Assembly (NCBI RefSeq): GCF_032884065.1
Contig: NC_088881.1
Span: 740,001-804,000, forward strand
DNA: 64,000 nt
Reading direction: 5' to 3'
Origin: Artemia franciscana
Lineage: Eukaryota > Arthropoda > Branchiopoda > Anostraca > Artemiidae
Shown here in pieces: positions 1 to 11,374 of the stretch; positions within the stretch are counted from its first letter, which is position 1; each line of letters begins with the position of its first letter. The translations under genes and the position numbers were made by a program. The notes beneath the pieces were generated by a model, which saw only the letters and a list, made by a program, of their open reading frames with translations, was not told the DNA's origin and made no database searches.

Positions 1-1016
1 TTTTTATACAAAATCCTTAAAAATGACCCCTGAATCACAAAGGTTGTAGAATAAATACTTGAAATTGCTAAAATACTTTAGCGTAAAGAGCAAGGTTCGG
101 TAGAAGAGACGAACCGCCTTGTGTACATAATATTTTATGTTCGTTTTAAGTTTTAATGCTATTCATTACTTTCAATTGAAAAACAAATTTTTATTTTCTC
201 ATTATCTTTTTTAAATAATGCTGGAAGATCCTGCTACCCCTTCATGGAAATTCTCTTCCCTCATGAAAAATTCCTCCATAGAGAGATCCCCCCACGTATC
301 CCCCAGCACACCCCCACCCCAACGCGAAAAATTCCCCCCGAAGACGTCTGTACACTTCATAATAACCATTACTATATCTAAACAATGGTCAAAGTTTGTA
401 ACTTTCAGCCCCTCCCCCGGGGACTATGGGGGGGGGGGGTTAAGTCGTCCCCAAAGACATGGTTACTAGGTTTTTTACTAAGCTGAACAGAATGGCTATA
501 TCAAAATTTTGATCCACTAACTTTTGGGGGGAAATGTACGTGGGAGGGGTCTAGTTGTCCTCCAATTTTTTGTAGAACTTCTAATTTCCGTTAGAATGAG
601 CCTTCTTGCGACATTCTACGACCACTGGGTATATACAATCACCCCTGAGAAAAACAAACAAACAAACAAACAAACATCCGTGATCTGTCTTCTGGCAAAA
701 AATACGAATTTTCGAAATTTTGTAGATAGGAGCTTGAAACTTCTATAGTAGGTTTCTCTGATACCCTGAAAATAATAACGTGATTTTCATTAAGATTCTA
801 TTACTTTTAAGGGATGTTACCCCCTATTTTCTAAAATAAGAGAAATATTCTCAGGCTCCTAACTTTTGATGGATAAGATTAAACTTATATATTTAAAATC
901 ACCATTAAAGTGCGAATCTTTTGATGTAACTATTGGTATCAAAAATTCTGTTTTTTAGTTTCGGTTACTATTGAGGTCGCTCCTTACTACAGTTCGTTAC
1001 CACAAACTGTTTGAAA
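1..1016 (+). repeat. Family C interspersed repeat, copy 1
   Basis: The same ordered blocks recur at 17256-18120 (+), 18384-20265 (-) and 27865-28815 (-). They include a segment like 'ATCCGTGATCT..CTTCTGGCAAAAAAT', a GGGGATGTT-type block and a terminal hairpin. The right end is the hairpin ACAGTTCGT-TACC-ACAAACTGT at 989-1010. The left part (about 85-190) carries the 'TTTAGCGTAAAGAGC' and 'GTTCGTTTTAAGTTTTAATG' blocks that also make up family B arms, so B and C share an end. Short ORFs inside are not genes. The left boundary is cut by the window edge. Confidence 0.75.
652..676. repeat. (AAAC)n microsatellite
   Basis: About six AAAC units. The tract sits inside family C copy 1, where other copies have a plain A-run, so it probably expanded after insertion. 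Confidence 0.85.
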
Positions 1017-1584
1017 ATAAATACAACATTGGCAATCGTAATTCATTCAGTCAATAAAGGTTTTAGAGTGCAAGTGTCAAACTAGGAAAAATCATTTTAT
1101 ATTAAACATTAGCTCTTTTTTCATTACTTCTTTCAAGACATCTTAACAATTGGAGTAATTTTAGTTATAGTTCCTGTCAAAATCTGAAGAACTAAGCACA
1201 TTGTCCGGCATCCACACAGTTCTTGATATCCAAAAACGATGTAAGCCTTAAAAATGTCATGCAGAGCTATTTGGAGAGGGTGAGGCAACTGAGAAAGCTA
1301 ACATAATTACCATGATTGAAGTGGACGGAGGAATCATTTACCTGAGTCAGGGGGGGGAGGAAACCGACCTTGATTAAGTTATTTCTTTGGTTTGGCTTGC
1401 TTTTCTTATAGTTGAGTCGAGAGGGGGGTTGTATTTGTATTTTATTTTCTACTCGCTTTGTGATTTTTTTTTTTTCATCTGTTTACCTGTTGTGAATGTT
1501 TGATGAGACCATTAATTTTGATTTCTGATTGCTTTTTTGTTTATTGATTGTTTGATAGCAGCCAAAAGTCATTTCTGAGACCAC
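1017..1584. other. Intergenic, no gene seen
   Basis: AT-rich sequence with a poly-T tract near 1466-1476 and short G runs. I see no coding pattern or repeat structure here. Confidence 0.5.
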
Positions 1585-1830
1585 AGGGGGGAGGGGGAGA
1601 AGGTTACGTGGGAGGATATTTACATTGAAGAGTTGTACATGGGGAAAGAGAATTTCCGTGAAGAAGGTGCTAGATTTCCCAGCATTATTTAAAAAACAAT
1701 CAGAAATTAAATGGAAAAACAAGTTTTTTCACTTGAAAGTAAGGAATAGAATTAAAACATAAAACGAACATAAATTATCACGTATATGAGGGGGTTCGTA
1801 CCCTCGTCAAGGCTTCGCTTTTGACGCAGT
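1585..1830 (-). repeat. Family C fragment
   Basis: Matches 28600-28815 in order and orientation: a 'TACGTGGGAGGAT' block, then 'TTGAAAGTAAGGA' and 'AAAACGAACA', then the CGTATATGAGGGG end. Only the end shared with family B is kept. The unrelated sequence just to the right (1835-1905) is rich in GGGGCCC-type runs and resembles 61800 and 63510. Confidence 0.65.
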
Positions 1831-2054
1831 TGCGTCATTTGGGGAGGGCAGGGGGGCCATGGCTCCCTCCCTGATTTCTGAAGGGGCCCAATTTCAACCT
1901 CGTAATTCTTTGTTTATTCGTCCTTGATCTACTTTTTTCTCTTATTTCACCGCATTTCTATTGTGAATAATTACTAAGTAGCAAATTCAAGACACTCGAC
2001 GATTATTATATTTCAAGAAAGTATCCTGTTTTTGCCGTTCTCCCTAATTAATTT

Positions 2055-3580
2055 ATGGTTACCCTTTTGGCATGGGTTCGTAAAGTCCTTTCTGGGCTCG
2101 GAGACAGTCAATTCTTCCTCAAAGAACATGAAAAGGAAATACTAGAGAACAGACAGGACGTAAAAGCTCTACTAAAACCTACAGCATTATTTGGACGGCA
2201 AAGTGTTGTGTTTCGTGGCCATAATGAAGCGGAGTCTAGTGCCAATCAAAGGAATTTCGTAGAGACAATACATCTTCTAACCAAAATCAACCCGGACTTG
2301 ATGGAAAACTCTCCTAAGGCCTATAGCCATTACATGTTACACGAGTACCAAAATGACTACATTGAGGTCACAGGAAATGAAATCAAAAGGTCTATCGCTA
2401 AAGAAGTCAGAGAAGCAAAATATTTTGCCGTTCTTGCTGACGAGACAAAAGAACTCTAGAAAAAAGAACAACTCGCAATCTTAGTGCGCTATGTTCATGA
2501 TCTGAAAATCAAAGAAAGGACCATAGGTTGCTACCACATGCGCAGGGTTGACACTGAGAGTTTGGCCGACTTCATTTACAACAAAATAAAGGGTATCGGC
2601 CTTGACTGGTCAAAGTGTGTTGGACAGTGCCATGAAGGGGCCAGTGTAATGAGTGGACACTTTTCAGGAGTATAGGCCCGTCTTCGAGAAAAAGCACCAA
2701 AAGCGGTGCACACAAACTGACCTTCCCATAGGCTTGACCTTGTCATTGGAGATTGTATAAGAAAATACAAAGAATTTCATCAGTATTTTCAGTTTTGCAA
2801 ACAGTTTATAGTTTCATCTCTAACAGCAACAGTCGATACCAGTTGTTTGTCAAAGCCCATAAAACTGCCAATATGCCTGTTCTAACACGTGAAAGGACAG
2901 TAGTGACATGTTGGTCTTACTGGTATAGATCAGTGGCTAAGATCCTAGGTCAGATATGACTGCATAATCACAGTTCTGTCAGTAATTCAAGAATCTTATG
3001 ACAGGAAGGCAGCGGCAGAAGTTACGGGCCTTAAGAACCAGCTAGAGTTGTTTCCCTTAATATTCAGTTATCACGTCATTCACGAAGTTCTTGCAGTGAT
3101 AAACCCTCTTTCTGAACAACTACAGGCAAAAGATCTGGTCATCTCAGAAGCTTGCACTTTAATCAGTGCAACAAAGGACGAACTGAGGAAAATGCGTGAT
3201 GACGAGTATTTTCGTGTCCTATAGGGTAAGTCTAAGGAGATGACCATTAATGTCGGAGCTTATCTGTCGGAAACAAGTGCTTTCTAGTCAGCCATACCTG
3301 CTAAATCAAAATGAGTTCAGAATATATCCGGAAGACAAAGAGACTACTTGCCGAAAACACCAATTGGAAAGCACAAAATTGACTCCGAAAGCGCAACAAC
3401 GGAAGGCAAAATGTGGAGAGTTCTAAGAGGCTTAGAAGAGAATGTTAAATGAGTTTGAAGAGCGCTTTTCTATCCAGCTGCCAGTGCTAGAAGCCACACG
3501 TTGCCTTAACCACAAATCCAAAGATTTTAAGGACTCAGATTTACTTCTTGTGATCGCCACATAAGATTGGAATATATCAT
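2055..3580 (+). pseudogene. hAT transposase relic, ZMYM1/DUF4371 type
   Basis: Reading along the plus strand through several frames gives the parts of a DUF4371/ZMYM1-like hAT transposase. The 134-aa ORF at 2055-2459 has the N-terminal block ending in AKYFAVLADETKEL, where the DE of ADET is the typical early acidic motif. After a stop, 2484-2675 continues with GQCHEGASVMSGHFSGV (family form usually GQ.YDGA..MSG). The frame at 2753-2959 gives VLQTVYSFISNS, and 2956-3220 gives a GLKNQLELFPLIFSYHVIHEVL...LSEQLQAKDLVIS..TLISATKDELRKMRDDEYF block. The block at 3442-3560 reads FEERFSIQLPVLEATRC. At least four in-frame stops and several frameshifts make it non-functional. I found no C-terminal dimerisation domain and no convincing terminal repeats. 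This family has been domesticated repeatedly in animals, but the breaks here point to plain decay. Confidence 0.8.
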
Positions 3581-5799
3581 AGGTATACATTCCTATCTTT
3601 AATTGTATCTAGTCTCAACTCTACATTTTGTATCTAAATAATTCACTTTTCCAAAAACAAAAAATATTGGAAAGGCTGCAAGGACCAGAAATACTTGTGT
3701 ATTCCCTTTCATTTTTCTAACCAAGCTAAATTTAATTGTCTTAAGGGAAAACAGAGTAGAAGGGTTTTTAGTGTTAAACAGTAGTTCATTTGTATTTAGA
3801 ATAAAGTTTTGAGTACACCCTGTCTCGGCATACTACTTTACAGAAGGGCAAAAAGGAGTTGGAATTTTAAAAATTGGCTCTGCCTTACTATTATCTTGCC
3901 TCCCATTCGCATTTTATTGTGATAAGTTTTTATTTTACAGGTAGCTAGTGTTAAAAGAGCTGTTGGGCCAAACAATTCTGACGAAGAATAACAATAGCAC
4001 ATTCAGAACTGATATAATGCCATACGCTGAGCAAATTTATTTTTGAATTAGGTCGAAAGAAAAAGAAGGCAAGTCCTACAGCCCACTCAAAGTAATATTT
4101 CAGCAATACTCTCATCTAATCGGACCAGATTCTTAGAGTTTTCTAATTGACCAGAAAATTGTAACTGGCTGAAATTGGTGCCAGCTAAGTATTGGCATTG
4201 GTTAAATCTCAAATTGACTGGGACTTTGGCTTTTTGTACTGACAATATTTATTTTAAGATATATTAAGTTGTAAGCAAAATGTTTGGATAACATGATACA
4301 GACGATAGTCAAAACTGAAATATGAAAAGAAACAACGAATTTAAGAATTTTGGTTTGTTTTTTACGCCTAAAAAAATACGACGTTTTTCTGCTTGAGTTG
4401 CATTATCACAATGAGTTGCAAGTTCATAAATCACATTGTGTATCGTTTGTTTAAATATTTGCTCTAAATATTACTTACGCATTAAGTATTTTGTACTAAA
4501 GAATTCAGTTGATATTTTTGTGCACAAAATGTTTGCATAAATCATCTTCATCACTTCGAATTTTCATAATAATAATTTATTTCAACCCTCTTTGCAAGCA
4601 GGAAATGCACATAGCTAGTAAAAAAAAATACAAAAAAATAAAATATAAATGAAAACATAAACATGAAAGGCTCAAGAAAAAAAATAGAACATTTCAGCTA
4701 CTTAGACTGTACAATTAAGCTTTTATATGATCAGTCCTTATTTGTTAGTCTTATGGATTCTTTTCAAGTTTTGTTTTACAGGCCCTATGATTTGCTATTT
4801 TTTACAGAATGCCCTCTGATTAATGACTATTTCCGGATGAACTTTCCTATAGAACCTTTCAAAATACACATTCATCGTTTTAATGGCTACGAGAGAGTAC
4901 AATCATTATCTTTATCAACTTAGCCTCAAAGGGTCGTTTCTGAAAGTATGCTATACATCTTGGGATTAGGTATAAACAATTTTGACGCCACGTTTTAAAT
5001 CTAATTCACTGTTCCACTTTTTTTTATTTTTTTTTTCAAGATCTTTTTTGATTTTGAAAAAAATACGAAATTTTTATTTTGTTTTGGTGAAATAATATTG
5101 ACTAAGTAATTTTTAAAATGATCCCAGGATGCCTAGTCACACTAAATCTGTCAAACTTTAAGATTTTCTAAATGAAGCAACTGAAAAAGACATAAATTAG
5201 AATTTTTATTGAAATTTGCAAGCCCCGTCCTTTTTTGCGAATCTTTCATGTAAATTGAGGTTCAAGTTAAGGGCCAAAGAATATGAGGAAGCTGGTGTTA
5301 GAATCGGGAAGAAATGATCAGCAACATCTAGCATTTGTTTTTTTTTACGTTCTTTCTGTAGATCATAACCAAACATTTTATTGGGGAATTTTTTTTTTAA
5401 TATATAAGATTAGTTGTTTGCTAATCAGGACATCATTGTAAAACTTACAGTATACAGCAATAAAAAAACAGCCGATTGATTTTGCTACACAATGAAAGTT
5501 ATCTTAGAAAGAGTCTGAGTTTGAGATGTATCTAGGCTTTTTATTTTAAAGTTACCCTTTCACCATTACTGAGAAAAGGTTATCATATTTTGGTTCTGTT
5601 TTAAGCTTTGGTTTATTTTTTCAGTTTATTCTGCACCGAGGACGGTCAAGTGGGGGTCTTGACCGAAATATTTGCGTAATTTTCAATTTTTTCACTGGCT
5701 GTTTATTGTCCTCATTCTTTTTTTGTATTTTGTGTTTTGTCATGATTAGCCAGTGTCGCATAAGAATTTATTTTAATCTTCCTCTGTAAAAGGTCTTTC
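3581..5799. other. Intergenic, no gene seen
   Basis: AT-rich sequence with long T and A homopolymers. An 86-codon ORF at 4663-4923 has no recognisable domain and an ordinary AT-rich composition, so I do not call it a gene. Confidence 0.45.
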
Positions 5800-6050
5800 T
5801 GACCATTGGCTTTCTTAACCTACTATGTTCCTAAGATCTATATTTTTATCTATTCCACTATGCCCTTGCCCCTCCATTTCCTCTAAATAATCTTGCCAAC
5901 TTTCAGCTTGTGGAATCCTCCTTTCTTTGTTCCTACACCTTAACGAACTTTTCACTAACTTCCAAAATTCTCCACTGTCGCTACCTCTAAATGCTTCTTT
6001 AATATTGTTGCGAAAGCAACACTTTGGTTTTGTCCCGTTTCTTTATATTT
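5800..6050 (-). pseudogene. Non-LTR retrotransposon linker/RT-start relic
   Basis: Read on the minus strand from about 6050, one open frame without a start codon gives CCFRNNIKEAFRGSDSGEFW, then KLVKSSLRCRNKER and WQDYLEEMEGQG. It stops near 5822, then continues as SQWSERPFTEED. This follows the usual layout between the endonuclease and RT of non-LTR elements: a basic region, an 'eFW' block, a 'W..yl' block, then 'W..pFTeeE', which precedes the RT fingers. Two stops interrupt it and the RT core is missing. The clade cannot be decided from so short a piece. Confidence 0.5.
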
Positions 6051-7897
6051 TTTTTCCTATGCCGCCGATCTCAGCTTATTCCTGGAAACTGTTAAGGGTC
6101 TAACCTGTGCAGTTTTTACAGAAAGTGTGGACCTCAGGCCGGATTGATGAATATGACATTACATTTTGGAAAGCTCCGCAGAACTCTTGCCTGGGGCCAA
6201 AAAGGATGGTTTTTGCTTGTCCATGAGCCAGAGCCAATGGTGTGCGACGTGAAGTCGAGTTATATAGTCTATGTCAGAGAGGAGTATCTGAAGTTGCGCA
6301 GCCAAGCTTTCTTTTCATCAAACCATGTTTCTGCTTTCGAGTGGAAAGCTCCGTTCTAGCAGGCAAGCAGGCAGGCAACACTTTCAAGTTGAAGATAGAC
6401 TAAAATCTATAAGTGTTAAATAAATGGTGCAGTTACCCGGCCCCACAGCCAATATATCTTCTTTGAGTGATAAATAGAAAAAATTTACAGAAGCAAAAAT
6501 GTGGCAAAAAACGGGTCCAAAAGTGCTGCCATCTATTGTTTCTACTCATTTCTGTTCGTGATTTCAGCTGAGTTTATCATTCGGTTTTTCGGACTTGGGA
6601 TTGCGGTAGAGAAATGGTATCAGATGTGCCTAATAAAATTTAAAAGTTCTCTCATTGCTAAAGAAATTGGAGCTTATCCTTTGCTCCTTTCTAAGTGGTA
6701 ACGTTAGAAAGTCGGCCTACGGCAAAAAAGAATCAACTTTTGAACTAAGACCGATAGAATTGTTTCTTCGACGGCAATCGATAGCTCTTGATGAGCGGAT
6801 CAAAGTATATGACATCCATTTTTTTGTACAAAACTCCTTTATGAGGTATACCAGTTTGAAAGTTTCAAGGGGTTGACAACTTCAGTAATAAGGTACACAC
6901 TGTAGTGGTACTACACACAGTGTAGTACACACTGTAGTAGTAAGGAACGTCATCTCACACCCAATGGGAGAAGGATCAAGAACTATACAAAGTACTAAGT
7001 GTTTCAGACAAGTTTTGTAGTAAAGAAAAAGGGGACTTGTTTAGAGCTAGGTTTCCAACTGGCTGGGCACTTTCTATATTCTGGTCTCCTGACCTGGAGG
7101 ATCGAACATTTTTCTGGAGGATAGGGAGTTCAACGGCTGTAGATGGGCCAACAAACCTTTGCCTCGCATGAGTTTTAGCGTTACCAATAGAAAATATTTG
7201 GCCAAGAGGAACCTAATAAAAAAAATTACTTTGAGGCACACGCTCCATATCAATGGGCACGAAAAAAGTGCTAGAATACCAACTGTTTTCTCAAAAAAAT
7301 GGTCCCAAACAAAGGGCAAAAACATGCTAGTACAGTTTTCAGTCGCAGAAAACCGAGTGACCTAAAAGCATTACGGTGGCGGCAGCGGTGGAATGTCTAA
7401 GAAAAAGGACATCCAAGGGCTAGGTCTCTTCCGTCATGTCTTTGATGGAAGTGCAGGGAAAGAAAATATCCTAGCTCACTACAGTATTAGAAATAGCGAA
7501 AAATAATCCTGAGCGAAAAATAAACAGGGGAGCCAGCGACTTAGATGAGTTCATTCAAAGACTCTAAATCTTCAATAAACTTGCGCAGCCGAAAGACTTT
7601 ATGACTAATAAGCACTATCTAGCGACTAGGCTAGGAGGGAGTACCTTGCAATATTTTGATTCTATTAGAAATATAGAAATTGCATAATCAAAGTTCCCAA
7701 GGGAATTTTCACTCAGAACATCCAAGTTCAAGGTTGATTAAGAGAAGTCCATAGGGAATCACGATTGAGTCTTACTGTATAATGAGAATTATATCCAGAT
7801 TGTATCCAATAAAGGTGTTTACTGTATGAACTCTCAAACAAAACTGGTAAAATTCCTCAATAGCCTCAAAATGCCTGACTTAAATTAATTTCCAAAA
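6051..7897. other. Intergenic, no gene assigned
   Basis: Several 60-80-codon ORFs occur on both strands (for example 6144-6359, 6501-6701 and 7159-7365). None shows a known motif. The stretch 7371-7660 is less AT-rich and reads in part like protein (a DLDEFIQRL block after 7530), but it is broken by stops and I cannot name it. Confidence 0.4.
6894..6938. repeat. Short direct/inverted repeat cluster
   Basis: TACACACTGTAGT occurs at 6894-6906 and again at 6926-6938. Between them is the inverted form ACTACACACAGTGTA, so the stretch can fold in two alternative ways. Confidence 0.7.
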
Positions 7898-8180
7898 ATG
7901 GCATTTGACTTGGTTAATTACAATGTATTAGTTGTTACTGAATTCAATATTGACCTTTTCCTAGTGAAATTGGTTGCTTCTTTTATATCATATAAATCAC
8001 AAGTAGTCAAATACCATATTCGTTGTTTCACCCTCTCTGTTCCCAATGGAGTAACCCGACGTACTCTCCAAGTTCGACTCCACAGTCTCGCTAAGGAGTT
8101 TTCCCATGAATTGAAATTCATTGATGAGCTTAAGGCTAATCATCTTAATTTGTGTCCAATGGTATTTTTCCTAAGATAGA
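7898..8180 (+). pseudogene. Non-LTR reverse transcriptase relic (palm)
   Basis: The 93-codon frame holds degraded RT palm motifs in the right order. Motif A region: AFDLVNYNVLV (family form KAFD.V.H..L). Next is LVKLVASFISYKSQVV (family 'l..w..sfls.R.q.v'), then VPNGVTRRTL in place of the motif B form 'GV.QGT.LGP'. Last is LAKEFSHELKFIDELKA in place of a '.KF.DDLT.' motif C. The second catalytic Asp has become Glu and motif B has lost its QG, so the enzyme is dead. Start and end of the element are not visible. Confidence 0.65.
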
Positions 8181-8301
8181 AAATCATGAATAACTTCTGC
8201 GATTTAAGCAATTTTGAGCTGATTTGTTTTTTGATGACTCTCGAGTTAAAAAGGAAAAAACTGTTGGTTTCACTTTTTCTGTATATGCTTTATGCTTTAC
8301 A

Positions 8302-8348
<47 letters not shown>

Positions 8349-9993
8349 TTCATTCTGCCAGTATTTAAAAAAATTCTTCGTTGTAGCATTGTTATATTTT
8401 TATTTTTACTGGTGCAAAAAATTATTTTTAATTTTCGACATTTTTCGTGCTAGAAGGTATGAAGTTGGTTCTAGAGGGTAGAATTTTGGATTATGTGTAG
8501 ATTTTATAATCTACAACCTTTACAGCAAATTTCTGATGTCTATCAAAAATAGTTTGAAAGCAAAATCACAAAAATACAATTTCAAAATGTGCTTGCTTTT
8601 TACTTTATTTTACCTCTATTTCCTCCGTAATAGCGTTGTTCATCAGCCAATAGAAAAAAAAAGGTAGTTACTTCTTCCGCAAGGCATTGTATTTCCGATT
8701 GAAACTGTCAACTTGTTGATAAGACATTTGAGCTATGAGCAAGAAAACTATCAACAAAAGGTGGCTGAATTTAAAAGGAAATTCGGAGGAAATTTTTTTA
8801 GGGTGGTATATAAGGAAGGAATGGATCGAAATTATAGTAAATGATAAGTTATATGGGGCTTACAGAGTTGGGAGAGTTTTCGAGTGCATAAGGATCATTT
8901 TCTGTAATCTGGTTGCTTATTAATAAAGAATAGAACATATTTATTCATTACTAAGACTCCTTTGTCCATCCCCATCTTGAGTACCCCTCTCCGGTTTGGC
9001 ACCCGCAAATTTGGAAAACAAATTAATTTTATTCAAAGAATAGCCTCTTCACCTCAAGATACGCTGCTTGACTTCAAAATACGAAAAAAAATATCCCTAG
9101 TGTTCGGGAAAAATTATCAAAAAAGATCCTATTTTTCATGCTTGTACTGACCTCTTCAAGTTCACAGTCTTTTTTTTTATATTATCACCCATATAATATG
9201 GCCCAAAATCTATATAGGTGTTTTCAAATTTTTAATTGATTGTTTTTACAAAATGACGGTGCATTCCTTTGCCAGTTTTATACATGGAATTGTTTATTTC
9301 AGAATAGAAATTTATAAGCAAATATACATTAATCGGCTCTAACTGATCGACTATCTGTAAATGAGTAGACACGCAATCAAATTTTTTATTTATTACTAAT
9401 GTAACAAACTTAGTTTAGGCTATGTCCCCTTTCAATTCCCCTTCTTAAAATTCTCCTTTTAATTTCTATCATCAAAACGATATATCTTTTACTAAATATA
9501 TAATTTTCCTGACTGAAACTAGTAATTGCAAATTACACTAGTAATTGCAAAGTCTTGATATCAAATAGCGTCAGTTAACTCAAGAATAAAGGGGAAATTT
9601 GCCCTTTACTGATATTAGGATTTAACTCAAGAATAGTTTCTGCAAATTTGCCCAGTCTCTAAGTAAGAAAAATTTTCTATGTAAAAAAAACTGAGTAAGA
9701 AATATTCATTAAACACAAAAACCGTCACACCAAAATTTGTAGCCTCTCTCTAGTCGCTAGTATAAATTCAAAAGAAAAAATTCTTTACAAAGAGAATAGC
9801 AAAGAACGATGCTAACTACTGCACATAATATGATAAAATAGAAATAGGCAATTGCCAGTCAACCACATTTAGTTCAGTTCAAGAATTAACCTGAGTGATT
9901 TCCCTAGAGTCATTTAGTATCCGATTGTTTTGATCTATTTACTATTGGCATTTTTGCAATTTGAACTTGGTGTACTCAGTAGCGATATTTATT
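8181..9993. other. Intergenic, no gene seen
   Basis: AT-rich sequence with a 42-bp poly-T tract (8305-8346) and ORFs of about 60 codons without recognisable motifs. The last hundred bases may be the 5' untranslated part of the CR1-like element. I cannot place its 5' end. Confidence 0.45.
8305..8346. repeat. Poly-T tract
   Basis: An uninterrupted run of about 42 T. It could be the poly-A tail of a minus-strand retroposon, but no recognisable body is attached. Confidence 0.9.
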
Positions 9994-10962
9994 ATGGATC
10001 CGGAGCAGTGTGGTATCTGTTTAAAAAGAATTACAAGCAAAACAGGCGGCGTGCAGTGTATCAAATGTAATAAATGGTCTCATTTTAGTTGTGGAAAAAC
10101 TAAATACTCTAATGACTTGAAGAAGACCTTTGTGTGCATAATTTGTACACAAAAAGATTCCCCTAAAACCTTTACTCTGAAAAAATTGAGATCGAAAAAT
10201 AATAGTCCGAAACAGCAAAGTAACAATGATAAAATCCAGGATCAACTTAAAAAGAACACTATCTTCCCAGTAGAAAACTTGTCATCTAAATCTCCAAGCA
10301 TTCCTGCCGGTGCACTGAGAATTATGGATACTATAGAAAATATCACCGAGGAAAGAATCGATACTATAGAAAATATCACCGAGGAAAGAAATGACTACTC
10401 AGGTTCTGATCTGAGCTGCCTCTTATGTGACGAAACGACAAAAGACAGCCCTTCGTTTGATTGTCACCTTTGCTTACACCGCATGCATGCGGCCTGCGCT
10501 GCAATTGATGCAGACATAGTTCTTGCTCTGCAGAAACCCTCGGGACGTTTCTTTCTTTTTACCTGTGAGAAGTGCTTAGACCAGGGTAATATAACCAGCT
10601 CTAAAGTTCTCAGTAATAATGTATCTGTTCAATGCAGTAGCTTTCTTACTAGTCAAACAACACAAACCGACCTAGATTATTCTCAGTCTCCGCATACAGA
10701 TAAAGAGGGTGTTACAACAGATCATATTCCTGAACGACGTGTCTGCAGATTTCACATAAGGCAAGGCTGTAGAAAGGCAGAGAATTGCACGTTTCTCCAT
10801 ATTTGCGTGGATTATTTCAAAGGCATCTGCCGTGATGAGTGTTGTATTCTGCCTCACAGATCTCTGTGTAAAAAATTTGCTCATGCCCTTTGTTTCATGA
10901 ACTGTTGTCCTAATGTGCATCCCTTCTTCCCCCAGAAGGAAAAAGCTACGTTCCAATACTGA
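9994..10962 (+). CDS. CR1-like ORF1: two PHD fingers plus three CCCH zinc fingers
   Basis: A 322-residue protein, counted from the ATG at 9994; the frame is also open upstream to about 9961 without an ATG. The first PHD finger is a full C4HC3 set: C6, C9, C22, C25, H30, C33, C48, C51. The second is C142, C145, C157, C160, H165, C168, C191, C194. Three tandem CCCH fingers follow: C251-C259-C265-H269, C271-C279-C284-H288 and C292-C300-C305-H309 (CX7CX5CX3H, then CX7CX4CX3H twice). PHD fingers in ORF1 are known for CR1-like elements. CCCH fingers usually bind RNA, so I infer a role in packaging the element RNA. A basic, Ser/Lys-rich linker lies at residues 53-85, and an 11-residue duplication follows it. 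After the TGA at 10960 the same frame stays open to 11316, so the protein may originally have been longer. Confidence 0.85.
   Translation: MDPEQCGICLKRITSKTGGVQCIKCNKWSHFSCGKTKYSNDLKKTFVCIICTQKDSPKTFTLKKLRSKNNSPKQQSNNDKIQDQLKKNTIFPVENLSSKSPSIPAGALRIMDTIENITEERIDTIENITEERNDYSGSDLSCLLCDETTKDSPSFDCHLCLHRMHAACAAIDADIVLALQKPSGRFFLFTCEKCLDQGNITSSKVLSNNVSVQCSSFLTSQTTQTDLDYSQSPHTDKEGVTTDHIPERRVCRFHIRQGCRKAENCTFLHICVDYFKGICRDECCILPHRSLCKKFAHALCFMNCCPNVHPFFPQKEKATFQY
10327..10392 (+). repeat. 33-bp tandem duplication in ORF1
   Basis: Two adjacent, nearly identical 33-bp units encode DTIENITEERI and DTIENITEERN. The duplication keeps the frame, lies in the linker before the second PHD finger, and looks recent. 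Confidence 0.9.
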
Positions 10963-11374
10963 ATTGCGAAGTTCAAAAAACGGGGAGCGAAAAATTCCAC
11001 CTCTGTTAAAACATGGTTGCCAAAGACAACAGTTTACAGTCCCACTTATGAGTTTGAAGCTCAAACCACCTGTCTTAAATCAGCCAATGCAGATCCCTCC
11101 CCCCTCATACCAACCACTCCTCGTGAAAACTTGGAGAAACTGGCAAGAACCAACATCTGCCAGCCTTCCGACAATATATCCAGTACTAACAACCAACCAA
11201 TTTGGAAGTTCAAAGAAATCAAAGATTCACCCCCCCCCCTCAAACCATGTCTTCCGAGTATCCCAACTTGGAACCGATTCAATGTGTTGGCAATGAGATT
11301 CGAGACCGCAGTGTAAAGCCCCCTTTCATCCCTATATATTTCCGAAAATACTATTATCAAATGTCCGGTCACTT
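10963..11374 (+). other. ORF1-ORF2 junction with two overlapping open frames
   Basis: Two frames stay open here. The ORF1 frame continues after its stop from 10963 to 11316. The ORF2 frame is open from 10913 to the TGA at 11294-11296 and again from 11297 into ORF2. The codons just before the ORF2 ATG (11351-11374) spell LLSNVRSL, the conserved start of APE-type endonucleases, whose Asn is catalytic. ORF2 translation therefore needs to begin upstream of the first ATG, or the true start has been lost. Confidence 0.6.

Noticed and set aside
6144-6359. 71-codon ORF and nearby KVWTSGRIDEYDITFWKAP reading after an acceptor-like ATTTTTACAG context
   Set aside because: I considered a C-type-lectin-like exon, but the cysteine pattern and following residues do not fit, and the alternative frames are broken.
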